Positions 34,873 to 48,665 of a stretch of DNA of 64,000 nt are shown piece by piece. The notes below the pieces were generated by a model. It was not told where the DNA came from. It was given only the letters and a program-made list of their open reading frames with translations, and did not search any database. Location of the stretch: assembly GCF_000715075.1 (NCBI RefSeq), contig NC_134096.1, positions 41,489,804 to 41,553,803 of the forward strand. Direction: 5' to 3'. The stretch's first letter is position 1. Each line of letters begins with the position of its first letter. This DNA comes from Nicotiana tabacum. Its lineage: Eukaryota; Streptophyta; Magnoliopsida; Solanales; Solanaceae. Made by a program: the position numbers and the translations under genes.

Positions 34873-36568
34873 TGTTACATCCCGTACTTTAATATTAGGA
34901 TGAGTCGTAGTAATCCATATGAGCTTGAAAGGATTAAGACCGTTCATGAGGTTATAAAGGATTTGTGACTATGTTATTGTAAGACCCCGTAAGTTTAACA
35001 ACCTTGATACCGTTATATACATTTGATATGGTATTGTGAAATATTTTTGTAAAAGAAGGTTTGAAAAATATATTTTTATATAGTTATTAATATTACTACT
35101 TTCGAATATGCTTTAAATTATACACAGAATATGAGAAAGTTTATGAGATTTTCTTTATTGTAAAGATAGAAATTATATTCTCACAAGAAAAGAAGATTAT
35201 CTTTTTACTATTTTAAGAATTAAGCGTACGGAAATTTGTACTCTTTATATGAGATTAGAAAAATTAGAAGTTGAGAATATATATATATTTTTACATGGAT
35301 GTTTTAATAAAATAATAGTGTATGTATTGATTTTATATTGTACCATGATTTATTAATATTTTAATATTTTAATAGTAGTATTTTAAGTAATTTGAGATAA
35401 TTCTTAATTATGTGAATAATTAGTTAATTATTGATTAATGGGGGATTAGCAAGTTAATTAAGAATTAGTGGATGATTAATTAAGAACCTTGGATAAGCCC
35501 AAGGAACTCCTTAACGTGGCAGCAAATCAAGCCACATTTGGTGACTATTAAATCATGAAACAAGGTGGCAACATTTAAAGATACCTTTATCTCATTTGAT
35601 TGAGAAATGTTATAAAAAAGGCAAAGAGATGGTACGGCCTATTGATCTCTTTTCTTGTAGTAAACAACATCCCCTACCTAATTAGAAACTTAGAGGTATT
35701 TGATAAAGATGTTAATGTTTATAATATTGTGATACATGTATCTTCATGCATTTACCATTGTGCTACGGCCGATCGGGCAGCCATGCATTTATCATCGGGC
35801 TACGTTCGGTCGGGCAATTACCATTGGTTGGGCAGTTATGTATTATTATTTATCACCGGTTGGATAGTTATGCATTTACCATCGAGCTACGGCCGGTCGG
35901 GTAGTTACTACTGATCAGTTGGGCACTCATGCATCATACAATATGGATAAGAGTCTCAAAGAGAAGCATTATATATATAAGTATAATAAGTGTATATACG
36001 ATGGCACTTCAGAGATTCAGGTTGATTCTTATATGTATTTGATTAATGTTGACTTATGGATATGTTTCAGTTCTGCCTTACATACTCAGTACATTTATCG
36101 TACTGACGTTCTTTTGCTGGGGACGCTGCATTTATGCCTGCAGGTATAGATAATCAATTGGACGAAGTTAGCATTCAGCGAAGGATCGGTAAGACTCCAC
36201 ATCATTTGGAGTGTAGCCGAGTCTATAAGTCATCGTATCAGAGTTTTGTTACAGATTTATGGGTAGGCCGGTACCCTGTCCCATTTGATGTCAAATAATC
36301 TTAGAGTCTTGGTAGAGAAAGGTTCATTTTGTACAGTATGTCAGAGGTCTTATTTTAAGAAAGATGGTTCATTGATATAATATTTTCCCACTTACAGTTG
36401 TACATTATGAGTGGTGGCTATGTGGGCCCATGATAGTTACAAAAGAAATGAGTTCAGCTAATTCGACTTATGTATGTTCTAATTTTGGTCGAACGATCAT
36501 GAGTTTCAGAGTAGTTCGCTTGGGCCAACACGGCACCGGATGCCAGCCACGCCTCCCCAGGTTTGACA
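34873..36568 (+). repeat. 5' LTR of compact element (1696 bp)
   Basis: It lacks roughly 390 bp that the 3' LTR has after 'attagaaactt' (junction near 35691; missing part about 37862-38250). A ~40-bp repeat around 'cggtcgggcagttatgcatttacca' type words is at 35762-35930. Confidence 0.93.
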
Positions 36569-37050
36569 AAGTGGTATCAGAGCAAGTCGTGTCCTAGGGA
36601 GTCTACAAATCCGTGCCTAGTAGAGTCTCAACTATGGGTGTGTTGCGCGCCACATTTATAATTGAGAGGCTATAGGAAATTTAGGAAATGTTACCCTTCT
36701 TTTATTTTCAGATCGTGCCATAGACCTGAGTCGTAAGAAGTCAGTATGAAACTTTCACCAGATTTTGTATGCACCAGAGGTGCAGGTATCACAGTAGAGT
36801 TTTAAGGCGTAATTTCCACCTATGTGGAAGGGGGGTTATGAAAGAAACAGAAGATACAATGCGAGATTGAAAAGTAAGTAAGGTAAAGGTGAAGAAGATA
36901 CGAGATACTCAAGTACAAAAGGTTGTGAATAGTTGAGACTTCAGATAGAGGTTGGATTTTAGTTTAGTTTACAGAGGAGACCCTAGCAAAAGTTTTGTAA
37001 ATCTCTAAGAGTTAACATTCGAGGATGAATGTTTCTAAAGGGGTGAAGGA
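36569..37050 (+). other. 482-bp internal region of compact element with PBS and PPT
   Basis: The PBS TGGTATCAGAGC (36572-36583) matches initiator methionine tRNA perfectly. The leader 'gagtctacaaatccgtg' and 'atgggtgtgttgcgcgccac', and the 3' part 'cagaggagaccctag' and 'taacattcgaggatgaatg', correspond to leader (18196 onward) and pre-PPT sequence (31540 onward) of the 18-kb chromovirus. The PPT CTAAAGGGGTGAAGGA is at 37035-37050. No open frame of note. Confidence 0.92.
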
Positions 37051-39154
37051 TGTTACATCCCGTACTTTAATATTAGGATGAGTCGTAGTAATCCATATGA
37101 GCTTGAAGGGATTAAGACCATTCATGAGGTTATAAAGGATTTGTGACTATGTTATTGTAAGACCCCGTAAGTTTAACAACCTTGAGACCGTTATATACAT
37201 TTGATATGGTATTTTGAATGGAACATTTTAGTAAAAAAAAGGTTTGAAAAATATGATTTTATATAGTTATTAATATTACTACTTTCGAATATGCTTTAAA
37301 TTATACACAGAATATGAGAAAGTTTATGAGATTTTCTTTATTGTAAAGATAGAAATTATTTTCTCATAAGAAAAGAAGGTTATCTTTTTACCATTTTAAA
37401 AATTAAGCGTACGGAAATTTGTACTCTTTATATGAGATTAGAAAAATTAAAAGTTGAGAACATATACATATTTTTACATGGATATTTTAATAAAATAATA
37501 GTGTATGTATTGATTTTATATGGTACCATGATATTATTAATATTTTAATAGTAATATTTTAAGTAATTTGAGATAATTCTTAATTATGTGGATAATTAAT
37601 TTATTAGTTAATGAAGGATTAGCAAATTAATTAAAGATTAGTGGATGATTAATTAAAAACCTTGGATAAGCCAAAGGAACTCCTTAACGTAAGCAAATCA
37701 AGCCACATTTGGTGACTATTAAATCATGAAACAAGGTGGCAACATTTAAAGATACCTTTATCTCATTTGGTCGAGAAATGTTATAAAAAAGGCAAAGAGA
37801 TGGTACGACCTATTGATCTCTTTTCTTGTAGTAAACAACATCCCCTGCCTAATTAGAAACTTTGTTCATAAGTTTTAAAGTGGGGGCTAAGATTTTCAAA
37901 GTAACGATGGAGCTTAATAAATTCATTTGAAACTTCAAAGCGTGAGATTTGCGATTCTAAGGGAATACGGTGCAATCTTTCTCAAGAATATAATACGGAT
38001 TTTGCTCTACTTCGACCCGCCGTTACGTGTTTTGTCGCAATTGACGTATGTTAGAGGGATTATCAAGAAAATTGGCTCAGGTATGTTAAGGCTAATCCTT
38101 CCTTCTTTTGGCATGATCTAAGTAACGATACGTAACCGTAATGCTATTCCATAAGTTGTTCTACTCTTAGCAGTTAAGTATGTCTATGTTATTTATTTCT
38201 GTAAAGTGATATTCAAGCATGTCTAAGCATATTCCTAAGTCTCTATTGAGGTATTTGATAAAGATGTTAATGTTTATAATATAGTGATACATGCATCTTC
38301 ATGCATTTACCACCGTGCTACGTCCGGTCGGGCAGTCATGCATTTACCATCGGGCTATGACCACCGGTTTGGCAGTTATGTATCATTATTTACCACCGGT
38401 TGGACAGTTATGCATTTACCACCGAGCTACGACCGATCGGGAAGTTACCACTGATTAATTTGGCAGTCATGCATCTTACGATATGGATAAGAGTCTCAAA
38501 GAGAAGCATTATATATATAAGTATAATAAGTATGTATATACGATGGCACTTCAGAGATTCAGGTTGATTCTTATATGTCTTTAATTAATGTTGACTTATG
38601 GATATGTTTCAGTTCTGCCTTACATACTCAGTACATTTATCGTACTGACGTTCTTTTGCTGGGGACGCTGCATTTATGCCTGCAGGTATAGATAATCAAT
38701 TGGACGAGCCCTTATAGTAGACGAAGTTAGCATTCAGCGAAGGATCGGTAAGACTCCACATCATTTGGAGTGTAGCCGAGTCTATAAGTCATCGTATCAG
38801 AGTTTTGTTACAGATTTATGGGTAGGCCGGTACCCTGTCCCATTTGATGTCAAATAATCTTAGAGTCTTGGTAGAGAAAGGTTCATTTTGTACAGTATGT
38901 CAGAGGCCTTGACGGCCCATATGTATTCATGTTTTAAGAAAGATGGTTCATTGATATAATATTTTCCCACTTACAGTTGTACATTATGACTGGTGGCCAT
39001 GTGGGACAATGATAGTTACAAAAGGAATGAGTTCAGTTTACTCGACCTACGTATGTTCTAGTTTTGGTCGAACGATCATGAGTTACAGAGTGGTTCGGTC
39101 GGGCCAGCACGGCATCGGGTGCCAGTCATGCCTCCCTAGGTTTGGGGCATGACA
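37051..39154 (+). repeat. 3' LTR of compact element (2104 bp)
   Basis: The complete version. Its end region includes 'cttacatactcagtacattta', 'cgtactgacgttc' and 'ggggacgctgcattta', which also occur in diverged form in the chromovirus LTR near 17640-17695. Confidence 0.93.
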
Positions 39155-39720
39155 GAAACCTGAAAAAACTCACAAATTCTGATAACCCATTCGAATACGA
39201 ATTCAACCATACTAATTTTACTGAAATCCGACCCCGAATCGATGTTCAAAACACAATAATTTATTTTAGGAAAGTTTAGATAAAACCCCCCAATTTTTCT
39301 TTTAAAATCACCAATAAAATACCAAAAATCGAAGATGGAATCATGGAATATAATCAAAAGTGAGTCAAAAATACTTAGCCCAATCCATGTGAAGAAAATC
39401 CTCTCCAAAATCTCCCAAATTCGAGCTCCATAACTCAAAATGTGATAAAATAAGCTTAAGGTCTGAAATTGAGTACTTATATGCTATGCGCAATGGTACC
39501 CTACGCGATTGCGGTTGTATCCTCGCGATCGCGATCACACCTCAGCTCAGCTCAAATCTAATCCAAATTGACTTAATAACATCAAACAATGTAAGAGAAA
39601 TCAATTCCAATAAATAAAGTTATGGTCTTTGCAAAATTTCTCAACAGTCCACAAAAGTCAACCCCGGGCTTTCCCGGTCAAAACTCGGGTCCAAGGGTAG
39701 ATTTCGACTACCCATAATCT
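39155..39720 (-). repeat. Minus-strand gypsy LTR relic
   Basis: It continues the relic left of the compact element. A short GCGATCGCGATC patch (39505-39540) marks the variable cassette position, and 'aaaagtcaaccccgggc' near 39655 recurs at 43205. Confidence 0.55.
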
Positions 39721-39990
39721 CACGAGTCCATGCATATTGGAATTTGATTTTGGGACTTAGAATAGGTCCGTTTTGCTATTTGGAACTTGTCTGCAAAATT
39801 TTGTGTAATTCAGAGTTGGTTTGATAGGATTCGGATGCTTGGTTGCATTTCTAGAGGATCTTAAATTTTCTTTTGAAATTCATGCGTTTTGATATCCGAT
39901 ACATGGTTCTAGATGTTATTTTGGTTCTTTGATCGCGCGCACGAGCGAGTTCGTATGATATTTTTAGACTTGTGTGGATGATGTTTAAAT
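39721..39990 (+). repeat. LTR piece of the accD-flanking family
   Basis: 'tttgataggattcgga', 'catttctagaggatctt' and 'ggttctagatgttattttgg' parallel the sequences following accD at 15012 and 34085. No accD is attached here. Confidence 0.6.
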
Positions 39991-40344
39991 TTTAAAATAG
40001 TCACAAAAATTCTAAAATACCAAGATCCAACGGCTACAACAGCTCAAACTTTGAAACTTGACCTAAAAATGTGATTCTTGTCTATTTATAGTGACCCAAA
40101 ATTCGTTGACGAAAATGCCCCTCGAGAGGCTCTGCGGCCGCACAATTCTATGTGCGACACGCAGCCATGTGTTGTTGCCAATGCCAGTATTGCAAAGCCA
40201 AGACAAGCCCCGCCAAGAAGAAACAGGGGGTTGGAGTGTAGAAACGAAGAAGGCACCACAAGTTAAAGGAACAGACACAACCAACAACAATCACACGATA
40301 TTCGACATATACTAAGCTTAGCCCCACGCACATGACACCTTGCG
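39991..40344. other. Unassigned stretch
   Basis: It contains a CpG-rich patch near 40120-40160 and overlapping open frames on both strands without motifs. Possibly minus-strand LTR sequence. Nothing firm. Confidence 0.35.
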
Positions 40345-40378
40345 AATAGGAGGCAAAAAACTCTATGGAAAGATGAAT
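40345..40378 (+). pseudogene. accD: accD 5' end, 34-bp scrap
   Basis: Matches the accD segment at 42607-42641 (gcAAATAGGGGGCAAG... region, codons 9-20) with a few substitutions. It lies 60 bp upstream of the larger copy. Confidence 0.7.
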
Positions 40379-40439
40379 GACTTGAAATCATTCAAATAAC
40401 ATGAGACTTGTCACCTCGACCTAATTCTTCGATAGATGA

Positions 40440-40681
40440 ATGACTATTCATATATTGTAATTTTATGAAAATAGGGGGCAAGAAAACTCTGTGGAAAGAT
40501 GGTGGTTTAATTCGATGTTGTTTAAGAAGGAGTTCGAATGTAGGTGTTGAATCAACGGGCAGTCTTGGTCCTATTGAAAATACCAATGAAGATCCAAATC
40601 GAAAAGTGAAAAACATTCATAGTTGGAGGAATCGTGACAATTCTAGTTGCAGTAATTTTGATTATTTATTCGGCAATAAAG
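40440..40681 (+). pseudogene. accD: accD 5' end, copy A
   Basis: It begins at the accD ATG (MTIH, then a stop where copy B has LL-Y). It continues with the words ERWWFNS-like, [29 protein letters not shown] and NFDYLFG. About 10 bp are missing after 'tgtaggtgt' relative to copy B. It is cut at 40681 by a minus-strand LTR. Confidence 0.94.
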
Positions 40682-42492
<1,811 letters not shown>

Positions 42493-43040
42493 TCCTTATT
42501 AGTTAATAATCCTAGTGATTGGATTTATATGCTTAGTCTGATAGGAAATAAGATATTCAAATAAATAATTTTATAGTGAATGACTATTCATCTATTGTAT
42601 TTTCATGCAAATAGGGGGCAAGAAAACTCTATGGAAAGATGGTGGTTTAATTCGACGTTGTTTAAGAAGGAGTTCAAATGTAGGTGTGGGCTAAATAAAT
42701 CAACGAGCAGTCTTGGTCCTATTGAAAATACCAATGAAGTTCCAAATCAAAAAGTGAAAAACATTCATAGTTGGAGGAATCATGACAATTCTAGTTCCGG
42801 TAATGTTGATTATTTATTCGGCATTAAAGACATTCGGAATTTCATCTCTGATGATACTTTTTTAGTTAGTGATAGGAATGAAGACAATTATTCCATCTAT
42901 TTTGATTTTGAAAATCAGATTTTTGATATTGACAACGATCATTCTTTTCCGAGTGAACTAGAAAGTTCTTTTTATAGTTATCGAAACTCGAGTTATCTGA
43001 ATAATGGATTTAGGGGCGAAGATCCCTACTATAATTGATA
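42493..43040 (+). pseudogene. accD: accD 5' end, copy B, with upstream plastid spacer
   Basis: The ATG at 42580 starts [20 protein letters not shown] and the frame stays open for 152 codons, to RGEDPYYN, where it leaves accD. Before the ATG, about 85 bp ('gattggatttatatgc', 'aaataagatattcaaat') looks like the plastid rbcL-accD spacer. The protein part is the plastid-specific N-terminal extension; zinc ribbon and carboxyltransferase domain are missing. Three charged-to-neutral and Cys changes relative to what I recall from tobacco suggest neutral decay. Confidence 0.95.
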
Positions 43041-43480
43041 CATAAAACTTACCACATATAAGTCATTCATCGATAACATGGACTCGCGGAAGTGTTTCTA
43101 GAAGCTCTTGAGTTTCATGATTTAATTCTGTACTACTTGAACCTAGTACATTATTATAATAGATAAATCTAAGATCTTTACACTTTTTCCAAAAAGTCAA
43201 TAAAAGTCAACCCGGGGCTCGCCCGGTCAAAACTCGGGTCCAGTGGTAGATTCCGACTATCCATGACTCCACGAGTTCATATATGTGATTTGTTTCAAAA
43301 TCCGAGTCCAAATCGACTCTCAAAACTCAATTTCTTATTTTTCAAAAACTTGACAAAGTTTCACAAATTTTCACTTTGATTCATATGATTTTGATGTTAA
43401 AATCCAAGATATATTGATGGATTATGATTAGAAATGGATTAGAATTACTTACCCAAAGTTTGTAGTTAAAAATCTCCTCC
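43041..43480. repeat. LTR sequence following accD copy B
   Basis: From 43081, 'ctcgcggaagtgtttctag' and 'aagctcttgagtttcatg' repeat the flank of accD copy 2 (34107). From about 43160 a minus-strand LTR relic with 'aaaagtcaacccggggc' follows. Confidence 0.65.
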
Positions 43481-45310
43481 TACCGAGTCTAGGGTTCAAG
43501 ACCCGGAGGAATATGCAAGCATCATGCACCAAACCAAGACCTTTGGAATATCTGTATTTCTACTCCTATAATCTCTACTCAATGTATCTATCGAGGTTTG
43601 ATCCCTTGGTTGAGGCAGTAAATTAAAGTAGTTAAATGGATTAAGATATACAACAAACACAAGTTGACATTTTTACAAATAAGTAGAAACTTTTTATCTT
43701 TAATAATATTCAATAAAGTATCTACCTCGTTTTCGAAAATTGAATTTCAAATATTAAAATTGAAATTAAAAGCTGCATTACCATGAGATTTCTATCATGC
43801 AATCCTTAAAGATGAATAAACATTGTGCACAAATTTAAGGGAACAAATTGAATAGGATAACATTCCCTTTTATCAATATTGACATAGTAAGAGCATCTTG
43901 TGTTTCTTTATCCCACTAGATCTCCGAGAAATACACAGAATACAAGAAGAATCACGTAAATTGGATATCCGAGTGCAACGTGGTTTCGGGAAGGTCCTTC
44001 CTGCTACCTTAGTCCACAAGCCTTAGAACCAAATTTCAAATTCTCTACAAGGTCCGATTCTAGCATAAGCTGTATTAATCTCAATAAGCTGTACCCAAAA
44101 TATGATCATACTCCCATGCTGTAATCACACAATGCACCGCATAATTCATTTGCCCATAGTAATATTTTCCCACCACAATAGCTGCAAATTCATGAACCTA
44201 ATGCCCGCAATACACCTTATAACACATACATGCTCTGTTCCAACCCTCGGGATACTTAAACGATGAAAGAGATGTGTAGAACTCATAATTACCCGCCAAT
44301 TCAGTAACTCACGGAGTCTCTCCGCTTGACAAGAACCATTGCCTCATTCTGAACTGATTAGTGACATTTTCCTTCTAATATACATTATATAAATCTGTCT
44401 GCACTAATTAATGCGGTCTAAGGGATGGGTAGGATATATTTAGGAATAGTGGTTCACGCTCCTAAGTACTTTAACACATCACATAATCAACATTAAACGC
44501 ATATTTTCTCAATCCAACTTCAACTTCACAAACAAAATCACTCCAAAGACATTCCCTTTTTCTTTAAGCTCTATCGTCATTTCATCTCCACTAGCAAAAA
44601 CAAGATATTTATTCATCTACATTTTTTCTATTCTTTTTTCAGATTTTTTCTGTTGCATTTCCTTTTTTTTATAAATTTCCGCTAGTGGTGTATTCTTTTA
44701 TAAAATAAGTGCACCATTCTTTCTTTCATTGGTTCCACTCAAAATCCACCCAAGTTCCCTCCTTACTTCTTCTAGCGCTCGTTTTATAGTTAAGTACTTT
44801 AAGAGTTAAAAGGATCAAAATAATGTCAATTAAGAACAAAAAGGATATTGGCTTGTAATGTGGGTGCCAAATCAGTTCAGAAAGAGTTAACTAGGGATAA
44901 TTTTATTTGTGACAAGTTATTTTATATGAATTAAAAGATAAAATAAAGCATTCAATCCAATATATAATTGTTGCATACATGTGAGATTAAACAACAAGAA
45001 CGCAATAAAGGACAATGACACAGTAGAGCTATAGAATAGGGAAAGCAGTAAATAAATGAGTAAAGGAAAATAAAGGGCTATGGTTTTGGGGCCTCAAAGA
45101 GGCAGACCCAGTAGTAACAGGGACGACAACTGACTTTGGACTCTCAGTATATAGCAATGCTGGATTTGGGCCTGAGTTCTTTAAGAACTCAGCAGGCCCA
45201 AGCCATTGTACATGTTCAAAAAGAAGAGAGAAGGTCATTAGAAAAATACTACTATATATGCTCATATATGAAATTTGCAAGCAAAGAATAAAGGAAGGAT
45301 AACTATCAGT
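43481..45310. other. Long unassigned stretch
   Basis: AT-rich, no open frame above about 80 codons, and no rRNA or tRNA signature. The stretch 44040-44345 has a retroelement-like texture but no decisive word. The 83-codon minus frame at 45029-45280 has no known motif. This is the largest stretch in the window that I cannot place. Confidence 0.4.
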
Positions 45311-45552
45311 ATTTAAACACTAAGAAGGCTATGCTAATGTGGTGGTTGGTTGAAATGAGTTTGATGCTTAGAAGTGGATTAAGGAAGTTTTGAGGTAGAT
45401 TCTTGATTTCGGTGTTATTTTATGTGTTCGAGGCTTCGAGTAAGTCCGCAATGTGTTTATGGACTTAACAGTGCATTTAGACGGGATCCCGGGTGGCTCG
45501 GGTGTGTTTTGGACCACCCGGAGTTTATGTGGTACATGAAGTAGGTTAGGCT
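45311..45552 (+). repeat. Gypsy LTR relic
   Basis: It shares 'gaggcttcgagtaagtccg' and 'gggatcccgggtggctcgg' type words with the LARD LTR near 57598-57670. 'tgaagtaggttaggcttc' (45538) also occurs near 15323, beside the other LINE fragment. Confidence 0.55.
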
Positions 45553-46074
45553 TCATACGTCTATTGAGGACAATATGTGGGAAATGCGGCTTAGGTGGTT
45601 TGGTCATGTGAGGAGGAGGAACACAGATGCCCCGGTGAGGAGGTGTGAGAGGTTGACATTGGAGGGCCTACGGAGAGGTAGAGGTAGGCCAAAGAAGAGG
45701 TGGGGAGAGGTGAATAGACAAGACATGGCGCAATCTTCAGCTGACCGAGGACATGACCCTTGATAGGAAGGTATGGAGGTCGAGGATTATGGTAGTAGAG
45801 TAGGTAGTCTAGAGTGTTCGTAACAGTAGTATTGGCACACAATCTCGATTTCTGTTGGTAGTAGGTATTTTTGACTAACCATTGTTTCTTTCATTGTTGA
45901 TCACCTTACTATCTTGTTGTTTTTATTCTACTTTTATATGGCTTTTTGGTACTGTCCCTTCTTGTCTATATTTTCATTAATGTGGTGCTTATGCTTTCCT
46001 TAGCCAAGGGTCTATTGGAAACAACCTTTCTATCCTCACAAGGTAGGGGTAAGGTCTGTGTACACACTTGTAAC
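45553..46074 (+). pseudogene. LINE ORF2 C-terminus and 3' UTR fragment
   Basis: The frame at 45575 reads [20 protein letters not shown] and [12 protein letters not shown], followed by ROBM-type 'VNRQDMAQ', the C-terminal tail of plant LINE reverse transcriptases. After a frameshift comes an AT-rich 3' UTR with 'acaaggtaggggtaaggtctg' (46036), the common 3' end of such elements in Solanaceae. It is cut by the LTR element at 46080. Confidence 0.85.
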
Positions 46075-46079
46075 AACCC

Positions 46080-48665
46080 TGTCACATCCCAAACTCGGGG
46101 AGTGCGACCGGCGCTCAACCGAGAGAACCCGGCCGAGCAAGCCTGTTAGATTACCTTCTACCCAAACTCATCTATGAATAAAGAGGAGATGTACTGCATT
46201 AATCAAACACTGGAAATATTTTATTAACAACTTCCTTTTCATTCCTATTAGTAGCTTCATTCATAATTTCCAAAATATTACGAGTTTATAGAATTAATGA
46301 AAAAATATGATTTCTAAATACCAACATTTCTAGTTCAACTCCCAACAACAATCACAATCCACAACCTCTCTACGGAGCCTCTAAGTACAATAGAAGAGTA
46401 ATAGGGAAATGTCGGCTAAACCTCAAAATACAGTGCATGAGAAACAAAAGATACATGACCCCGAAATGAAAGGGACTCACTAAGTCAGCTGAAGAAAGTG
46501 TACCGCTATCACAGATCAATGCCGCCTGCTGTGGATCAACCTGCATCCATTAAAGATGCAGCGCCCACGGAAAAAGGGACGTTAGTACTGTCGAATAGTA
46601 CTAGTATGTAAATCTAAAAGTCCTCTTTCAAAATAGAATGACCATATAAGAAAAGACAACACATAGAAACAGCAAGTCACAATCAACAATATCCAAATGT
46701 CCAGTTAAAACATAATAATTTTCAAAATACGAACTTCATATACAATTTTAGTTGGGAGATCATTAGCACCGATATACCACCGTCTTTGTTAGCACGGAGT
46801 CCGATCACGCCCGATAGGCTAGTACATCTCCCCACGAACAATGTGGTTTGACGAGTGATGCGAAAGAAAGTTGTTACCAAGAGTAGTACCACCATGTGTA
46901 CAACATGGCGTCCGATCTCTACCCGATCAGTTAGGATGCCTTCCCACATATGCCGCGTGGGTGGACTTTTCCAATCCACAATTGTTACCAGTTTCATCTC
47001 AATTAAGGGGAATAATATAACAATTTTCTCCAACATTACAATTTCATCCCAAAATAAGGGGAATAATCACAATCCACCCCTACACTAGCACGTGTAGTTT
47101 TAGGGGTGGTCCTTATGACCCACCCTTCCTCGGTTTTGCTAATGATGCTCCCAAAAATATTTTTTATTTTATTTGCACACAAATTTAACATAAATAAAAT
47201 TGTACTCACCTCAACATCTTTCACATTGTATAAATTCTTATTAGTATTTCCAGTCACTCACAACAACAATATTTCCTTGGCTCATTTGACCATTCACAAG
47301 ATTCTTTATTCCTGACATGGTGGTCGTATTTCATATTCCAAACTTTCACCTCTTTCAATTTCAAAGATCACCATCAAATATCAACATATAGAATATTTCA
47401 GCAATCATATACCTCAAATTTATTAGTAATGAAAACTTTAAATATAAAAGGTTTCTTCCCAATTAATGTGGCATACCGACCAGCAATGCAAGCACACATA
47501 AAATCCTAAGCAATCAATGCACCATTTATTCTTGCAATATTCTTTACCATAAATGACAATATACAATTTCAACACCTGAGTATTAAGAGCTCGAATCATA
47601 CTGGATATATTTGTAAAGTAAAGCATTAGTTAAAGCAGCCACTTATGGGCATGAATTGAGTATAAAAGCTTTTAGGAAATTCTATTTTCAAAATCATTTT
47701 TAAACAATTGAGTCGAGGCTCATTTCGTATTATTTATCGCATCCTCTCAAATCATTTGCACTACTAGCCACAATCATAACTTAAATTCTTGGCACGGTGG
47801 CCACACACTATACCCCAAATTCAATTATTTCATTTCCAACCATCTTCATAGATTATCAACAATAAGACATTTCCAATCAAGACTTTAGGTATACATATGA
47901 GCAATTAAGAGTCTTAAGAATATTGAGATTTTCTCACACAATTTGGCATACTAGCTTTCATTTGAAATACGATTCAAAGCCATAACAATTTAATACGCAA
48001 CCCACACCTTGAAACTCACAGGTACCTCAATTGAGCTTCCTTACACTCTACAATATTCCGAAAATCTTAGCAACTTCAATATATTTTGAAATGTAACAAA
48101 TTGAATCAAAATTAGGAGGATGATCATGGTTCTAGCTCATTTGAGCATTTTATCAAACACTAGGTGTGCATTAAAGTTCTTAAGGCCCTTTTGTGAAAGA
48201 TTCCATCATTCCCCAACTCATTCTCTACCATGTTTAGCTCACAACCTTCCCACATCCTTTGATAACACATGCATGCAAGATAACAACTCCCATACCCAAT
48301 AATTGTCTTGCTAGTTACCCATTCTTAGATAAATTTCAAAATTAAGGGCTAGGGTATAGAATCTTACCTATAGGATGAAGACCTAGTAAGTTTTCCTTGT
48401 TAATCTTCCAAGATTTGAGCAAGACTTGATGAATAATTAGCCTAGGGTTTCTTCTCTCTCTGAAACACTCTCACTTCTCTCTAACACATCAGATTTTTGG
48501 CTTAAAATGGTATAAATCGTCTATTTAACGAAGTAGGGTCGGGTTATAAAAACTCAAAAATGAAGCTTTAGAACAAGGTATGCAATCGCATATGCGACCG
48601 CATAATGCTTATGTGGCCCGCAGAATAGGCCATATAATTGCCCTCCAAAACTAGGCAAATCTAAC
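46080..48665 (-). repeat. 3' LTR, distal part
   Basis: Ends GGGATGTGACA on the minus strand at 46080. It contains two ~110-bp tandem units (46794-46945) with 'gtccgatc' boxes. Confidence 0.9.

Larger units (their letters stand above)
34873..39154 (+). mobile_element. Compact non-autonomous LTR element (4282 bp), TSD GAAAC
   Basis: Two LTRs (34873-36568 and 37051-39154) start TGTTACATCCCGT and end in TTTGACA or GCATGACA. A perfect pentamer GAAAC flanks them (34868-34872, 39155-39159). Between them are only 482 bp with PBS and PPT but no coding sequence. It is too large in LTR for a TRIM and too small inside for a LARD. It must have been mobilised in trans. Confidence 0.95.
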
